Notes under the pieces: model-generated
What the model was told of the DNA's origin: nothing
What the model saw: the letters and a program-made list of their open reading frames with translations, nothing else
Database searches by the model: none
Shown here: one piece after another, positions 7,571-12,646 of the stretch
Position numbering within the stretch: position 1 is the stretch's first letter
How the letters are laid out: every line of letters begins with the position of its first letter
From: an uncultured Oscillospiraceae bacterium
GTDB taxonomy: Bacteria; Bacillota; Clostridia; Oscillospirales; Oscillospiraceae
Assembly (NCBI GenBank): GCA_934590355.1
Contig: CAKTOX010000039.1
Coordinates: 1-12,646 of the forward strand
DNA length: 12,646 nt
Direction of reading: 5' to 3'
Made by a program: the position numbers and the translations under genes

Positions 7571-7596
7571 CAAAATGGGTTACAAAGCGGTAAAAA

Positions 7597-7612
7597 TAAC
7601 TACATTTTGTGG
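7597..7612 (+). promoter_or_regulatory. NrdR box 2
   Basis: TAACTACATTTTGTGG matches the NrdR consensus at 11 of 16 positions and keeps the conserved C, A, AT, T and G positions. It agrees with box 1 at 12 of 16. It starts 42 bp after box 1, four helical turns at 10.5 bp, so both boxes face the same side of the helix, as is known for tandem NrdR sites. It ends seven bases before the -35, where bound repressor would block RNA polymerase. Confidence 0.7.
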
Positions 7613-7619
7613 TTTTCTA

Positions 7620-7648
7620 TTGACAAGACCACCCGCTTATGCTATTGT
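7620..7648 (+). promoter_or_regulatory. Promoter of the nrdG-nrdD-trxB operon
   Basis: A consensus -35 TTGACA (7620-7625) and -10 TATTGT (7643-7648) are spaced 17 bases apart. TG at 7640-7641 makes an extended -10 (TGCTATTGT). Transcription should begin near 7655, giving a leader of about 25 bases with GAAGGAG (7667-7673) six bases before the ATG at 7680. Confidence 0.8.
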
Positions 7649-7679
7649 TTAGTCCACTGAGTAAGAGAAGGAGTATGCA

Positions 7680-8378
7680 ATGCAAGTCACAGGCATCCAA
7701 AAACTTACGCTTCTTGACTACCCGGGAACGGTCGCCTGCACGGTGTTTACGGCGGGGTGCAATTTCAGATGCCCCTTCTGCCACAACGCAATGCTGGTGC
7801 TGCCCGAGCAGATGGAGCCGGATTACCTCACGGACAGCGAGGTGTTTGACTTCCTGCGCAAGCGCCGCGGCGTTCTTGACGGAGTCGCCGTCACGGGCGG
7901 TGAGCCGCTGCTGCACAGGGATATGCCGGAGTTTCTTTCACGCATCAAGGAGCTGGGATATAAAATAAAGCTCGACACGAACGGCTCTAATCCCGCGCTT
8001 TTGCGTGAGATAGTCGAGGCAGGGCTTGTTGACCGCGTTGCGATGGATATTAAAAACGCGCCGGAAAGCTACGCCGAAACGATCGGCTTTGAGCATTTTG
8101 ACATTGCTCCGGTGGAGCAGTCGAAGAGCTTTCTGCTCGAAGGCAGCGTGGACTACGAATTTCGCACGACCGTCGTGCGCGGCATCCACACGAAGGAAAG
8201 TCTCATAGGCGCTGCAAAATGGATAAGCGGCGCGAAGGAATATTACTTGCAGCAGTTTAAGGATTCGGGCAGCCTTGTCATGGGCGAGGGACTGTCCGCT
8301 TATGACGAAAAACAAATGCACGAGCTTGCCGAGGCGGTCAGGGAATACGTCCCGACCGTTGAGGTGAGAGGTGTTTGA
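7680..8378 (+). CDS. nrdG: Anaerobic ribonucleotide reductase-activating protein (radical SAM)
   Basis: A 232-residue radical SAM activase that would cleave S-adenosylmethionine to place the glycyl radical on NrdD. The cluster motif CNFRCPFC (Cys27, Cys31, Cys34) is CxxxCxxC and binds a 4Fe-4S cluster. The preceding QKLTLLDYPGTVACTVFTAG and the VAVTGGEPLLHRDM motif (SAM contact) match the longer NrdG2-type activases rather than the short E. coli NrdG of about 154 residues. The ATG at 7680 is six bases after GAAGGAG. Another ATG at 7675 is out of frame. It is the first gene of the operon, 21 bases before NrdD, and is likely repressed by NrdR through the boxes at 7555 and 7597. Other glycyl-radical activases share the fold, but the adjacent NrdD settles the partner. 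Confidence 0.92.
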   Translation: MQVTGIQKLTLLDYPGTVACTVFTAGCNFRCPFCHNAMLVLPEQMEPDYLTDSEVFDFLRKRRGVLDGVAVTGGEPLLHRDMPEFLSRIKELGYKIKLDTNGSNPALLREIVEAGLVDRVAMDIKNAPESYAETIGFEHFDIAPVEQSKSFLLEGSVDYEFRTTVVRGIHTKESLIGAAKWISGAKEYYLQQFKDSGSLVMGEGLSAYDEKQMHELAEAVREYVPTVEVRGV

Positions 8379-8399
8379 GCAATTACGGAGGAAAGAGAA

Positions 8400-10781
8400 A
8401 TGTATCAGATCATCAAGAGAGACGGAAAGATAGTTGATTTCGACATCAACAAGATCACAAGCGCAATCAAAAAGGCGTTCGAGGCGACCGATACCGAGTA
8501 CACCGACGACATCATTGATTTCATCGCACTCAAGGTATCCGCGGACTTCCTGCCGAAGATAAAGGACGGCTACGTTGCCGTTGAGGATATTCAGGACAGC
8601 GTCGAGGCAGTGCTCTCCCGCGGCGGCTACGAGGGCGTTGCAAAGGCATATATCCTCTACCGCAAGCAGCGCGAGAAGCTGCGCAACATGAAAAACACCT
8701 ACCTTGACTATAAGGAGACCGTCAACAGCTACGTTAACGTCCTCGACTGGCGAGTCAAGGAAAACTCCACCGTCACCTACTCCGTCGGCGGACTTATACT
8801 CTCAAACTCCGGAGCCATCACCGCAAACTACTGGCTGAGCGAGATTTACGACGAGGAGATCGGCAACGCACACCGCAACTGCGATATGCACCTGCACGAC
8901 CTGAGCATGCTCACCGGCTACTGCGCCGGCTGGAGCCTCAAGCAGCTCATTCAGCAGGGTCTCGGCATCCCCGGCAAGATAAACTCATCTCCGGCAAGCC
9001 ACCTGTCTACGCTCTGCAACCAGATGGTCAACTTCCTCGGCATCATGCAGAACGAGTGGGCGGGCGCACAGGCGTTCTCGAGCTTTGACACCTATCTTGC
9101 TCCCTTTGTCAAGATAGACCATCTCACCTACAAAGAGGTCAAGCAGTGCATCCAGTCGTTCATCTTCGGCGTGAACACTCCCTCGCGCTGGGGCACTCAG
9201 GCGCCGTTTTCCAACATCACCCTTGACTGGACCGTTCCCGCTGACCTCAAGGATATGCCCGCTATCGTCGGCGGCAAGGAGCAGGACTTCACCTACGGCG
9301 ACTGCGTCGAGGAGATGGCGAAGGTCAACAAGGCGTTTATCGACATCATGATCGAGGGCGACGCCAACGGCCGCGGCTTCCAGTACCCGATCCCGACCTA
9401 TTCCATCACCCGCGACTTTGACTGGTCTCCCACGGAGAACAACAAGCTCCTGTTCGAAATGACCGCAAAGTACGGCACCCCGTATTTCTCCAACTACATC
9501 AACTCCGACATGGAGCCCTCCGATGTGCGCAGTATGTGCTGCCGTCTGCGTCTTGACCTGCGTGAGCTGCGCAAGAAGTCCGGCGGCTACTTCGGCTCCG
9601 GCGAGAGCACCGGCTCCATCGGCGTCGTCACCATCAATATGCCGCGCATTGCATATCTTGCGGCCGATGAGGCGGACTTCTTCAAGCGCCTTGACAAGAT
9701 GATGGACATCGCCGCGCGCTCTCTGAAGGTAAAGCGCAACGTCATCACCAAGCTCCTCAACGAGGGACTTTACCCCTACACGAAGTATTACCTCGGAAAC
9801 TTCAATAACCACTTCTCGACCATCGGCCTTGTCGGCATGAACGAAGCCGGTCTCAACGCAAAGTGGATCCGCGCGGATATGACCACCGAGAAGTGCCAGA
9901 AGTTCACCAAGCGCGTTCTCAACCATATGCGCGAGCGCCTGTCGGATTATCAGGAGCAGTACGGCGATCTGTATAACCTCGAGGCTACCCCCGCGGAGAG
10001 CACGTCCTACCGCCTTGCAAAGCATGACGTCGAGCAGTACCCCGACATCATCACCGCCTCTCAGGGCGACACCCCGTACTACACCAACTCCAGCCACCTT
10101 CCCGTCAGCTACACCGACGATATTTTCTCCGCACTTGACATTCAGGATGAGCTCCAGACGCTCTACACCTCCGGCACGGTGTTCCACGCTTTCCTCGGCG
10201 AGAAGCTTCCGAGCTGGGAGGCAGCGGCAACCCTCGTCCGCAAGATCGCGGAAAACTACAAGCTGCCGTACTACACCATAAGCCCGACCTACTCCGTCTG
10301 CAAAAATCACGGCTACCTCACCGGCGAGCAGTTCACTTGCCCCGAGTGCGGCGAGAGCGCCGAGGTCTACAGCCGCATCACCGGCTACTACCGTCCGGTC
10401 CAGAACTGGAATGCAGGCAAGACTCAGGAATATAAGGAGCGCAAGGAGTATAACATCGAGACGAGCGTCCTCACTCACAAGGGTCCCATCCACCCCGAAG
10501 CAAAGCCCCGGCAGGAGCCTGCCGTCGAGGAGGAGACCTGCGAGGGCGAAAACGGCAAGCGCACCATTCTCTTCACGAGAGAAAACTGCCCCAACTGCCG
10601 CATAGTTTACAGCTATCTCGACAAGGCGGGCCTTGACTGCGAGCGCGTCATGGCAGAGGAAAACGTCGAGCTTGCAAAGCACTACGGCGTCAAGCAGGCA
10701 CCCACGCTTGTCATCATTGACGGCGAGCACGTCGAGAAATTCGCGGGCGCTGGCGCGATCAAAAGCTATCTTTTCAAGTAA
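8400..10781 (+). CDS. nrdD: Anaerobic (class III) ribonucleoside-triphosphate reductase fused to a C-terminal redoxin
   Basis: A 793-residue class III reductase making deoxyribonucleotides without oxygen. Residues 1-93 are an ATP-cone (YQIIKRDGKIVDFDINKI). The barrel follows, with HRNCDMHLHDL (158-168), Cys175 in YCAGWSL, and the finger loop SMCCRLRLD, where Cys381 is the likely thiyl-radical cysteine, then GSIGVVTINMPR. The C-terminal metal site reads Cys634-x-x-His637 ... Cys647-x-x-Cys650. The glycyl-radical site is RITGYYRPV with Gly662. After a Glu/Pro-rich linker (about 690-719), residues 720-793 form a glutaredoxin/NrdH-like domain with Cys730-Pro-Asn-Cys733 and an APT motif at 767-769 (cis-Pro768). 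Most NrdD proteins end soon after the glycyl loop, so this is a fusion. The MCCRLRLD loop resembles redoxin-dependent NrdD2/NrdD3 enzymes rather than formate-dependent E. coli/T4 ones (inference). GGAGG (8387-8391) is eight bases before the ATG. trxB follows 14 bases after the stop. Confidence 0.95.
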   Translation: MYQIIKRDGKIVDFDINKITSAIKKAFEATDTEYTDDIIDFIALKVSADFLPKIKDGYVAVEDIQDSVEAVLSRGGYEGVAKAYILYRKQREKLRNMKNTYLDYKETVNSYVNVLDWRVKENSTVTYSVGGLILSNSGAITANYWLSEIYDEEIGNAHRNCDMHLHDLSMLTGYCAGWSLKQLIQQGLGIPGKINSSPASHLSTLCNQMVNFLGIMQNEWAGAQAFSSFDTYLAPFVKIDHLTYKEVKQCIQSFIFGVNTPSRWGTQAPFSNITLDWTVPADLKDMPAIVGGKEQDFTYGDCVEEMAKVNKAFIDIMIEGDANGRGFQYPIPTYSITRDFDWSPTENNKLLFEMTAKYGTPYFSNYINSDMEPSDVRSMCCRLRLDLRELRKKSGGYFGSGESTGSIGVVTINMPRIAYLAADEADFFKRLDKMMDIAARSLKVKRNVITKLLNEGLYPYTKYYLGNFNNHFSTIGLVGMNEAGLNAKWIRADMTTEKCQKFTKRVLNHMRERLSDYQEQYGDLYNLEATPAESTSYRLAKHDVEQYPDIITASQGDTPYYTNSSHLPVSYTDDIFSALDIQDELQTLYTSGTVFHAFLGEKLPSWEAAATLVRKIAENYKLPYYTISPTYSVCKNHGYLTGEQFTCPECGESAEVYSRITGYYRPVQNWNAGKTQEYKERKEYNIETSVLTHKGPIHPEAKPRQEPAVEEETCEGENGKRTILFTRENCPNCRIVYSYLDKAGLDCERVMAEENVELAKHYGVKQAPTLVIIDGEHVEKFAGAGAIKSYLFK

Positions 10782-10795
10782 GCAAGGTCAGAAAA

Positions 10796-11707
10796 ATGTA
10801 TGATATTATTATCATAGGCGGAGGGCCGGCAGGATTAACTGCCGCCCTCTATGCCTTGAGAGCGGGAAAAAGCGTTCTCGTAATTGAAAAAAGCACCTTC
10901 GGCGGTCAGATAACATGGTCGCCCAAGGTCGAAAACTTCCCCACCATCCCGTCCGTATCCGGCGCGGAGCTCGGCGACAGGCTGACCTCTCAGGTGCTGG
11001 AGCAGGGCGCGGAGCTTGAGCTGGACGAGGTCGTGTCCGTGGAGCTCGATGGGGACATTAAGCGCGTCAAGACCGACTTCGGCGGCACATTCGAGGCAAA
11101 GGCACTCATCATCGCGGCAGGCGCAAGACCCCGCACGCTCGGGGTCCCGGGAGAGGACGCGCTAATGGGCGCGGGCGTGTGCTTCTGCGCGGTGTGCGAC
11201 GGCGCGTTTTATAAGGACAGACCCGTCGCGGTCAACGGCGGCGGCAACTCCGCCCTGCAGGACGCGATGCTTTTGAGCGACACCTGCTCGAAGGTCTATC
11301 TTATCCATCGCAGAGATACCTTCCGCGGCGCGGCAAGGCTCGTTGAGGCGCTGCGCGCGAGAGAGAACGTCGAATTCGTTCTGAACAGCAGTGTTACGGC
11401 GCTTATAGGACAGGACGAGCTGAGCGGTATCATCGTCACGGACGATAAGGGCACTAGCCGCGAAATAAGCGTTGACGGTCTGTTCGTTGCGATCGGACAC
11501 GCGCCCGATAACGGCGTGTTCTCCGAGCTCATTGACCTCGACAAGGGCGGCTATGCCGACTCCGACGAGAGCTGCACGACAAAGACCCCCGGCGTATTCG
11601 TCGCCGGAGACTGCCGCAAAAAAAGCGTGCGTCAGCTAACCACCGCCGCAGCTGACGGCTCATGTGCGGCGTTGGCGGCCTGCCGCTACGTTGACGCGCT
11701 GGAATAA
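10796..11707 (+). CDS. trxB: Thioredoxin reductase (NADPH-type)
   Basis: A 303-residue low-molecular-weight thioredoxin reductase that passes electrons from NADPH via FAD to a dithiol redoxin. FAD motif: DIIIIGGGPAGLTAALYA (3-20). Redox motif: Cys131-Ala-Val-Cys134-Asp, a CAVC variant of the usual CATC. NADPH motif: NGGGNSALQDA (147-157) with HRRDTFRGA (171-179), whose two arginines favour NADPH over ferredoxin as donor. The C-terminal FAD motif is VFVAGDCRKKSVRQLTTAAADG. An extra Cys129 sits two residues before the active pair (CFCAVC). Length is standard. It starts 14 bases after nrdD with a modest AAGG (10784-10787), and a strong terminator follows, so it belongs to the nrd operon. The likely substrate is the redoxin domain fused to NrdD; it may also serve general thioredoxins. 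Confidence 0.94.
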   Translation: MYDIIIIGGGPAGLTAALYALRAGKSVLVIEKSTFGGQITWSPKVENFPTIPSVSGAELGDRLTSQVLEQGAELELDEVVSVELDGDIKRVKTDFGGTFEAKALIIAAGARPRTLGVPGEDALMGAGVCFCAVCDGAFYKDRPVAVNGGGNSALQDAMLLSDTCSKVYLIHRRDTFRGAARLVEALRARENVEFVLNSSVTALIGQDELSGIIVTDDKGTSREISVDGLFVAIGHAPDNGVFSELIDLDKGGYADSDESCTTKTPGVFVAGDCRKKSVRQLTTAAADGSCAALAACRYVDALE

Positions 11708-11709
11708 GC

Positions 11710-11746
11710 AAAAAGCCCGGAAGCGATAACGCCTTCCGGACTTTTT
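11710..11746 (+). terminator. Strong Rho-independent terminator after trxB
   Basis: AAAAAG (11710-11715) and CCGGAAG (11717-11723) pair with CTTCCGG (11733-11739) and CTTTTT (11741-11746), with one C/A mismatch between the two blocks and a nine-base loop. The stem flows straight into the T-run. It closes the nrd operon three bases after the trxB stop. Confidence 0.88.
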
Positions 11747-11769
11747 AAATGCACTGCATAGGAGGATAT

Positions 11770-12117
11770 ATGGAAGAAAAAAACGCCGCATGGCTTTTGC
11801 TTGTGGGTTCTGGACTCATGGAAATAGTCTGGGCATACACGATGAAGCTCAGCCACGGCTTTACCGTGCTTTGGCCTAGCATTATAACCATCGTCATACT
11901 CACCGTGAGCTTTTTCATGCTCGCAAAGGCCGTAAACGTGCTCGGCATCGGACTGAGCTACGCCGTTTTTACGGGCATCGGAGTCGTCGGCACGACGCTC
12001 ATAAGCATCTTCATTCTCGACGAGGGTGCAAGCCCCCTCAAGCTCATCTCCCTCGGCTTTCTCATAGTCGGCATACTTGGGCTAAAGCTCTGCGATAAGG
12101 AGGGCGAAGAAAAATGA
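11770..12117 (+). CDS. Small multidrug resistance (SMR) transporter subunit 1
   Basis: A 115-residue, four-helix SMR-family inner-membrane protein exporting small cations by proton exchange. I start it at ATG 11770 because GGAGG (11761-11765) lies just ahead. The in-frame ATG at 11749 lies in the terminator tail without a site. Four hydrophobic segments are seen: about 6-26, 33-52, 58-80 and 85-107. Membrane Glu18 (GLMEIVW) is the essential carboxylate. Trp21, Ser47 and Tyr64 (GLSYAVFTG) align with residues lining the pocket of guanidinium-exporting Gdx proteins, but the usual Trp there is Phe67. The C-terminus is charged (CDKEGEEK), unlike subunit 2. It overlaps subunit 2 by ATGA, so the pair probably forms a heterodimer like YkkCD or EbrAB. 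No clear promoter of its own is visible. Confidence 0.9.
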   Translation: MEEKNAAWLLLVGSGLMEIVWAYTMKLSHGFTVLWPSIITIVILTVSFFMLAKAVNVLGIGLSYAVFTGIGVVGTTLISIFILDEGASPLKLISLGFLIVGILGLKLCDKEGEEK

Positions 12118-12425
12118 TGTGGCTCGTTCTTGTGACGGCGGGCTTTTTTGAGCTTGCCTTCGCTGTTTGCATGAAGCTCTCAAACGGGCTTAAAAACGTA
12201 AAATATACGATACTGACGGTCATATCCTCCTGCACGAGCATAGGCTTATTGTCCATCGCAACAAAGACCCTGCCGCTCGGCGTGTCCTACGCCGTTTGGA
12301 CGGGACTCGGCACACTTTTTAACGTCCTTTTCGGCATCATCGTTTTTAAGGAAAGCAAAAGCACGAAGAAAATAATCTTCATGGCAATGGTGCTTCTGGG
12401 CGTCATCGGACTGCGCTTGGCTTAA
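12114..12425 (+). CDS. Small multidrug resistance (SMR) transporter subunit 2
   Basis: A 103-residue, four-helix SMR protein, the partner of the preceding gene. Its ATG overlaps the upstream stop by four bases, and AAGGAGGG (12097-12104), inside subunit 1, is nine bases upstream, so translation is coupled. Membrane Glu13 (GFFELAF) is the essential carboxylate. Ser42, Tyr59 and Trp62 (LGVSYAVWTGLGTLFNVLFG) match numbers I recall for Gdx-Clo, while the Trp expected at 16 is Phe. Hydrophobic segments are about 2-22, 29-48, 54-76 and 82-103. The positions conserved in one subunit but changed in the other (Trp21/Phe16, Phe67/Trp62) fit an obligate heterodimer with a fixed orientation for each subunit. 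Substrate is undetermined: quaternary ammonium compounds, guanidinium or polyamines are all known for the family. Confidence 0.9.
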   Translation: MMWLVLVTAGFFELAFAVCMKLSNGLKNVKYTILTVISSCTSIGLLSIATKTLPLGVSYAVWTGLGTLFNVLFGIIVFKESKSTKKIIFMAMVLLGVIGLRLA

Positions 12426-12456
12426 AGGCACGCAAATACCGTGATATCTTAATATA

Positions 12457-12482
12457 AAAAATCCGCTCTGTGAGCGGAATTT
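12457..12482 (+). terminator. Hairpin terminator after the SMR pair
   Basis: TCCGCTC (12462-12468) pairs with GAGCGGA (12472-12478) around a three-base loop. Flanking A- and T-runs (AAAAA before, TTT after one mismatch) suit a weak, possibly two-way terminator for the SMR operon. A second tiny hairpin, CCGT/ACGG, follows at 12491-12503. Confidence 0.6.
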
Positions 12483-12518
12483 GCACCGAACCGTAAAAAA
12501 CGGACAATAGACAAAAGG

Positions 12519-12557
12519 CCCCCTGATGTAGGAAAATAGAAGTACTGCATCAGGGGG
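12519..12557 (+). mobile_element. Terminal hairpin at the left edge of a probable insertion sequence
   Basis: CCCCCTGATGTAG (12519-12531) pairs with CTGCATCAGGGGG (12545-12557) over 13 bp with one G-T wobble, around a 13-base A-rich loop. It lies just before a transposase-like start codon, and its right arm holds the AGGGGG (12552-12557) that would be the ribosome binding site. The exact IS boundary and the target duplication cannot be fixed because the other end is outside the window. Confidence 0.55.
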
Positions 12558-12564
12558 TATTGCT

Positions 12565-12646
12565 ATGGTAAAGAGGAGATACACGCACATAAAATTTCCG
12601 GAAGCGGAAATCGTGGCGATGAGGGAAGCCGGGAAAACAAAGAGAG
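12565..12646 (+). CDS. Transposase OrfA-like protein, N-terminal fragment (cut by window edge)
   Basis: Only 27 codons are present before the right edge, reading MVKRRYTHIKFPEAEIVAMR followed by EAGKTKR. The pattern of a short basic start, a helix with regularly spaced hydrophobics, and an AGKTxRE-type turn resembles the helix-turn-helix start of IS3-family OrfA proteins from Clostridia, which bind the IS ends. The ATG (12565) follows AGGGGG by seven bases. The frame stays open to the window end. The family call rests on a short stretch and the adjacent hairpin; another HTH protein is possible. Confidence 0.5.
   Translation, partial: MVKRRYTHIKFPEAEIVAMREAGKTKR

Noticed and set aside
7275..7679. 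CRISPR array, tRNA or known riboswitch in the 405-base gap
   Set aside because: Only two copies of an imperfect repeat exist, no cloverleaf or conserved riboswitch core is visible, and no cas genes are nearby.
8985..10730. Very long open frame (581 codons) on the minus strand opposite nrdD
   Set aside because: It is antisense to an unmistakable NrdD with catalytic motifs throughout. Such frames arise from GC-rich codon bias, and it has no ribosome binding site or recognisable domain.
11710..11769. Guanidine (ykkC-type or mini-ykkC) riboswitch ahead of the SMR genes
   Set aside because: Only one hairpin is present, it ends in a T-run as a terminator, and the remaining leader is 23 bases. The paired ACGR loops of guanidine-II or the ykkC core are absent.
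12481..12508. Possible promoter TTGCAC-16-GACAAT reading toward the IS
   Set aside because: The -10 matches only four of six positions and overlaps a small hairpin. It is too weak to call, though an outside promoter here would fit the hairpin-sequestration idea.

Overview
The window looks like chromosome from an anaerobic, GC-rich member of the Clostridia, probably Oscillospirales/Ruminococcaceae-like. The basis is gene content and protein style, not a database match: pyruvate:ferredoxin oxidoreductase, an oxygen-sensitive class III ribonucleotide reductase, an Asp23/YloU plus FakA pair, strong GGAGG-type ribosome binding sites, and GC-rich coding DNA with AT-rich promoters. Genes are tightly packed.

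Layout. Bases 1-698 (minus strand) hold the N-terminal 232 codons of pyruvate:ferredoxin oxidoreductase, running off the left edge. An AT-rich divergent promoter region (699-882) separates it from a rightward Asp23/Gls24-family gene and a FakA (DhaL/DegV-like fatty acid kinase) gene, which end at a hairpin terminator (2974-3007). Next is a tight rightward cluster (3025-7274): moaC, a type I-like asparaginase, a HI0933/YhiN-family flavoprotein and a COG2509-type FAD protein. Two of its three junctions are 4-base ATGA overlaps and the third has a single spacer base. A terminator follows at 7302-7347.

After a 405-base non-coding stretch comes the clearest functional unit, a class III ribonucleotide reductase operon (7680-11707): an NrdG-type radical SAM activase, NrdD with a glutaredoxin-like CPNC domain fused to its C-terminus, and a thioredoxin reductase. 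Its promoter has a consensus -35, an extended -10 and two NrdR-like boxes 42 bp apart (four helical turns), the second ending just before the -35. Together the genes read as a self-contained module: NrdG makes the glycyl radical, and NADPH -> TrxB -> fused redoxin -> NrdD active site would supply electrons. A strong terminator closes it (11710-11746).

A two-gene SMR transporter (11770-12425) follows, probably a heterodimeric pump. The right edge enters what looks like an insertion sequence (12519 onward). Its first recognisable element is a 13-bp hairpin whose right arm contains the ribosome binding site of a truncated transposase OrfA-like gene.

The most interesting items are the NrdD-redoxin fusion with its own reductase, the helically phased NrdR boxes, the SD-sequestering hairpin at the IS edge, and several unexplained palindromes and repeats in 7367-7524. 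I did not find a clearly unprecedented defence or mobile system.
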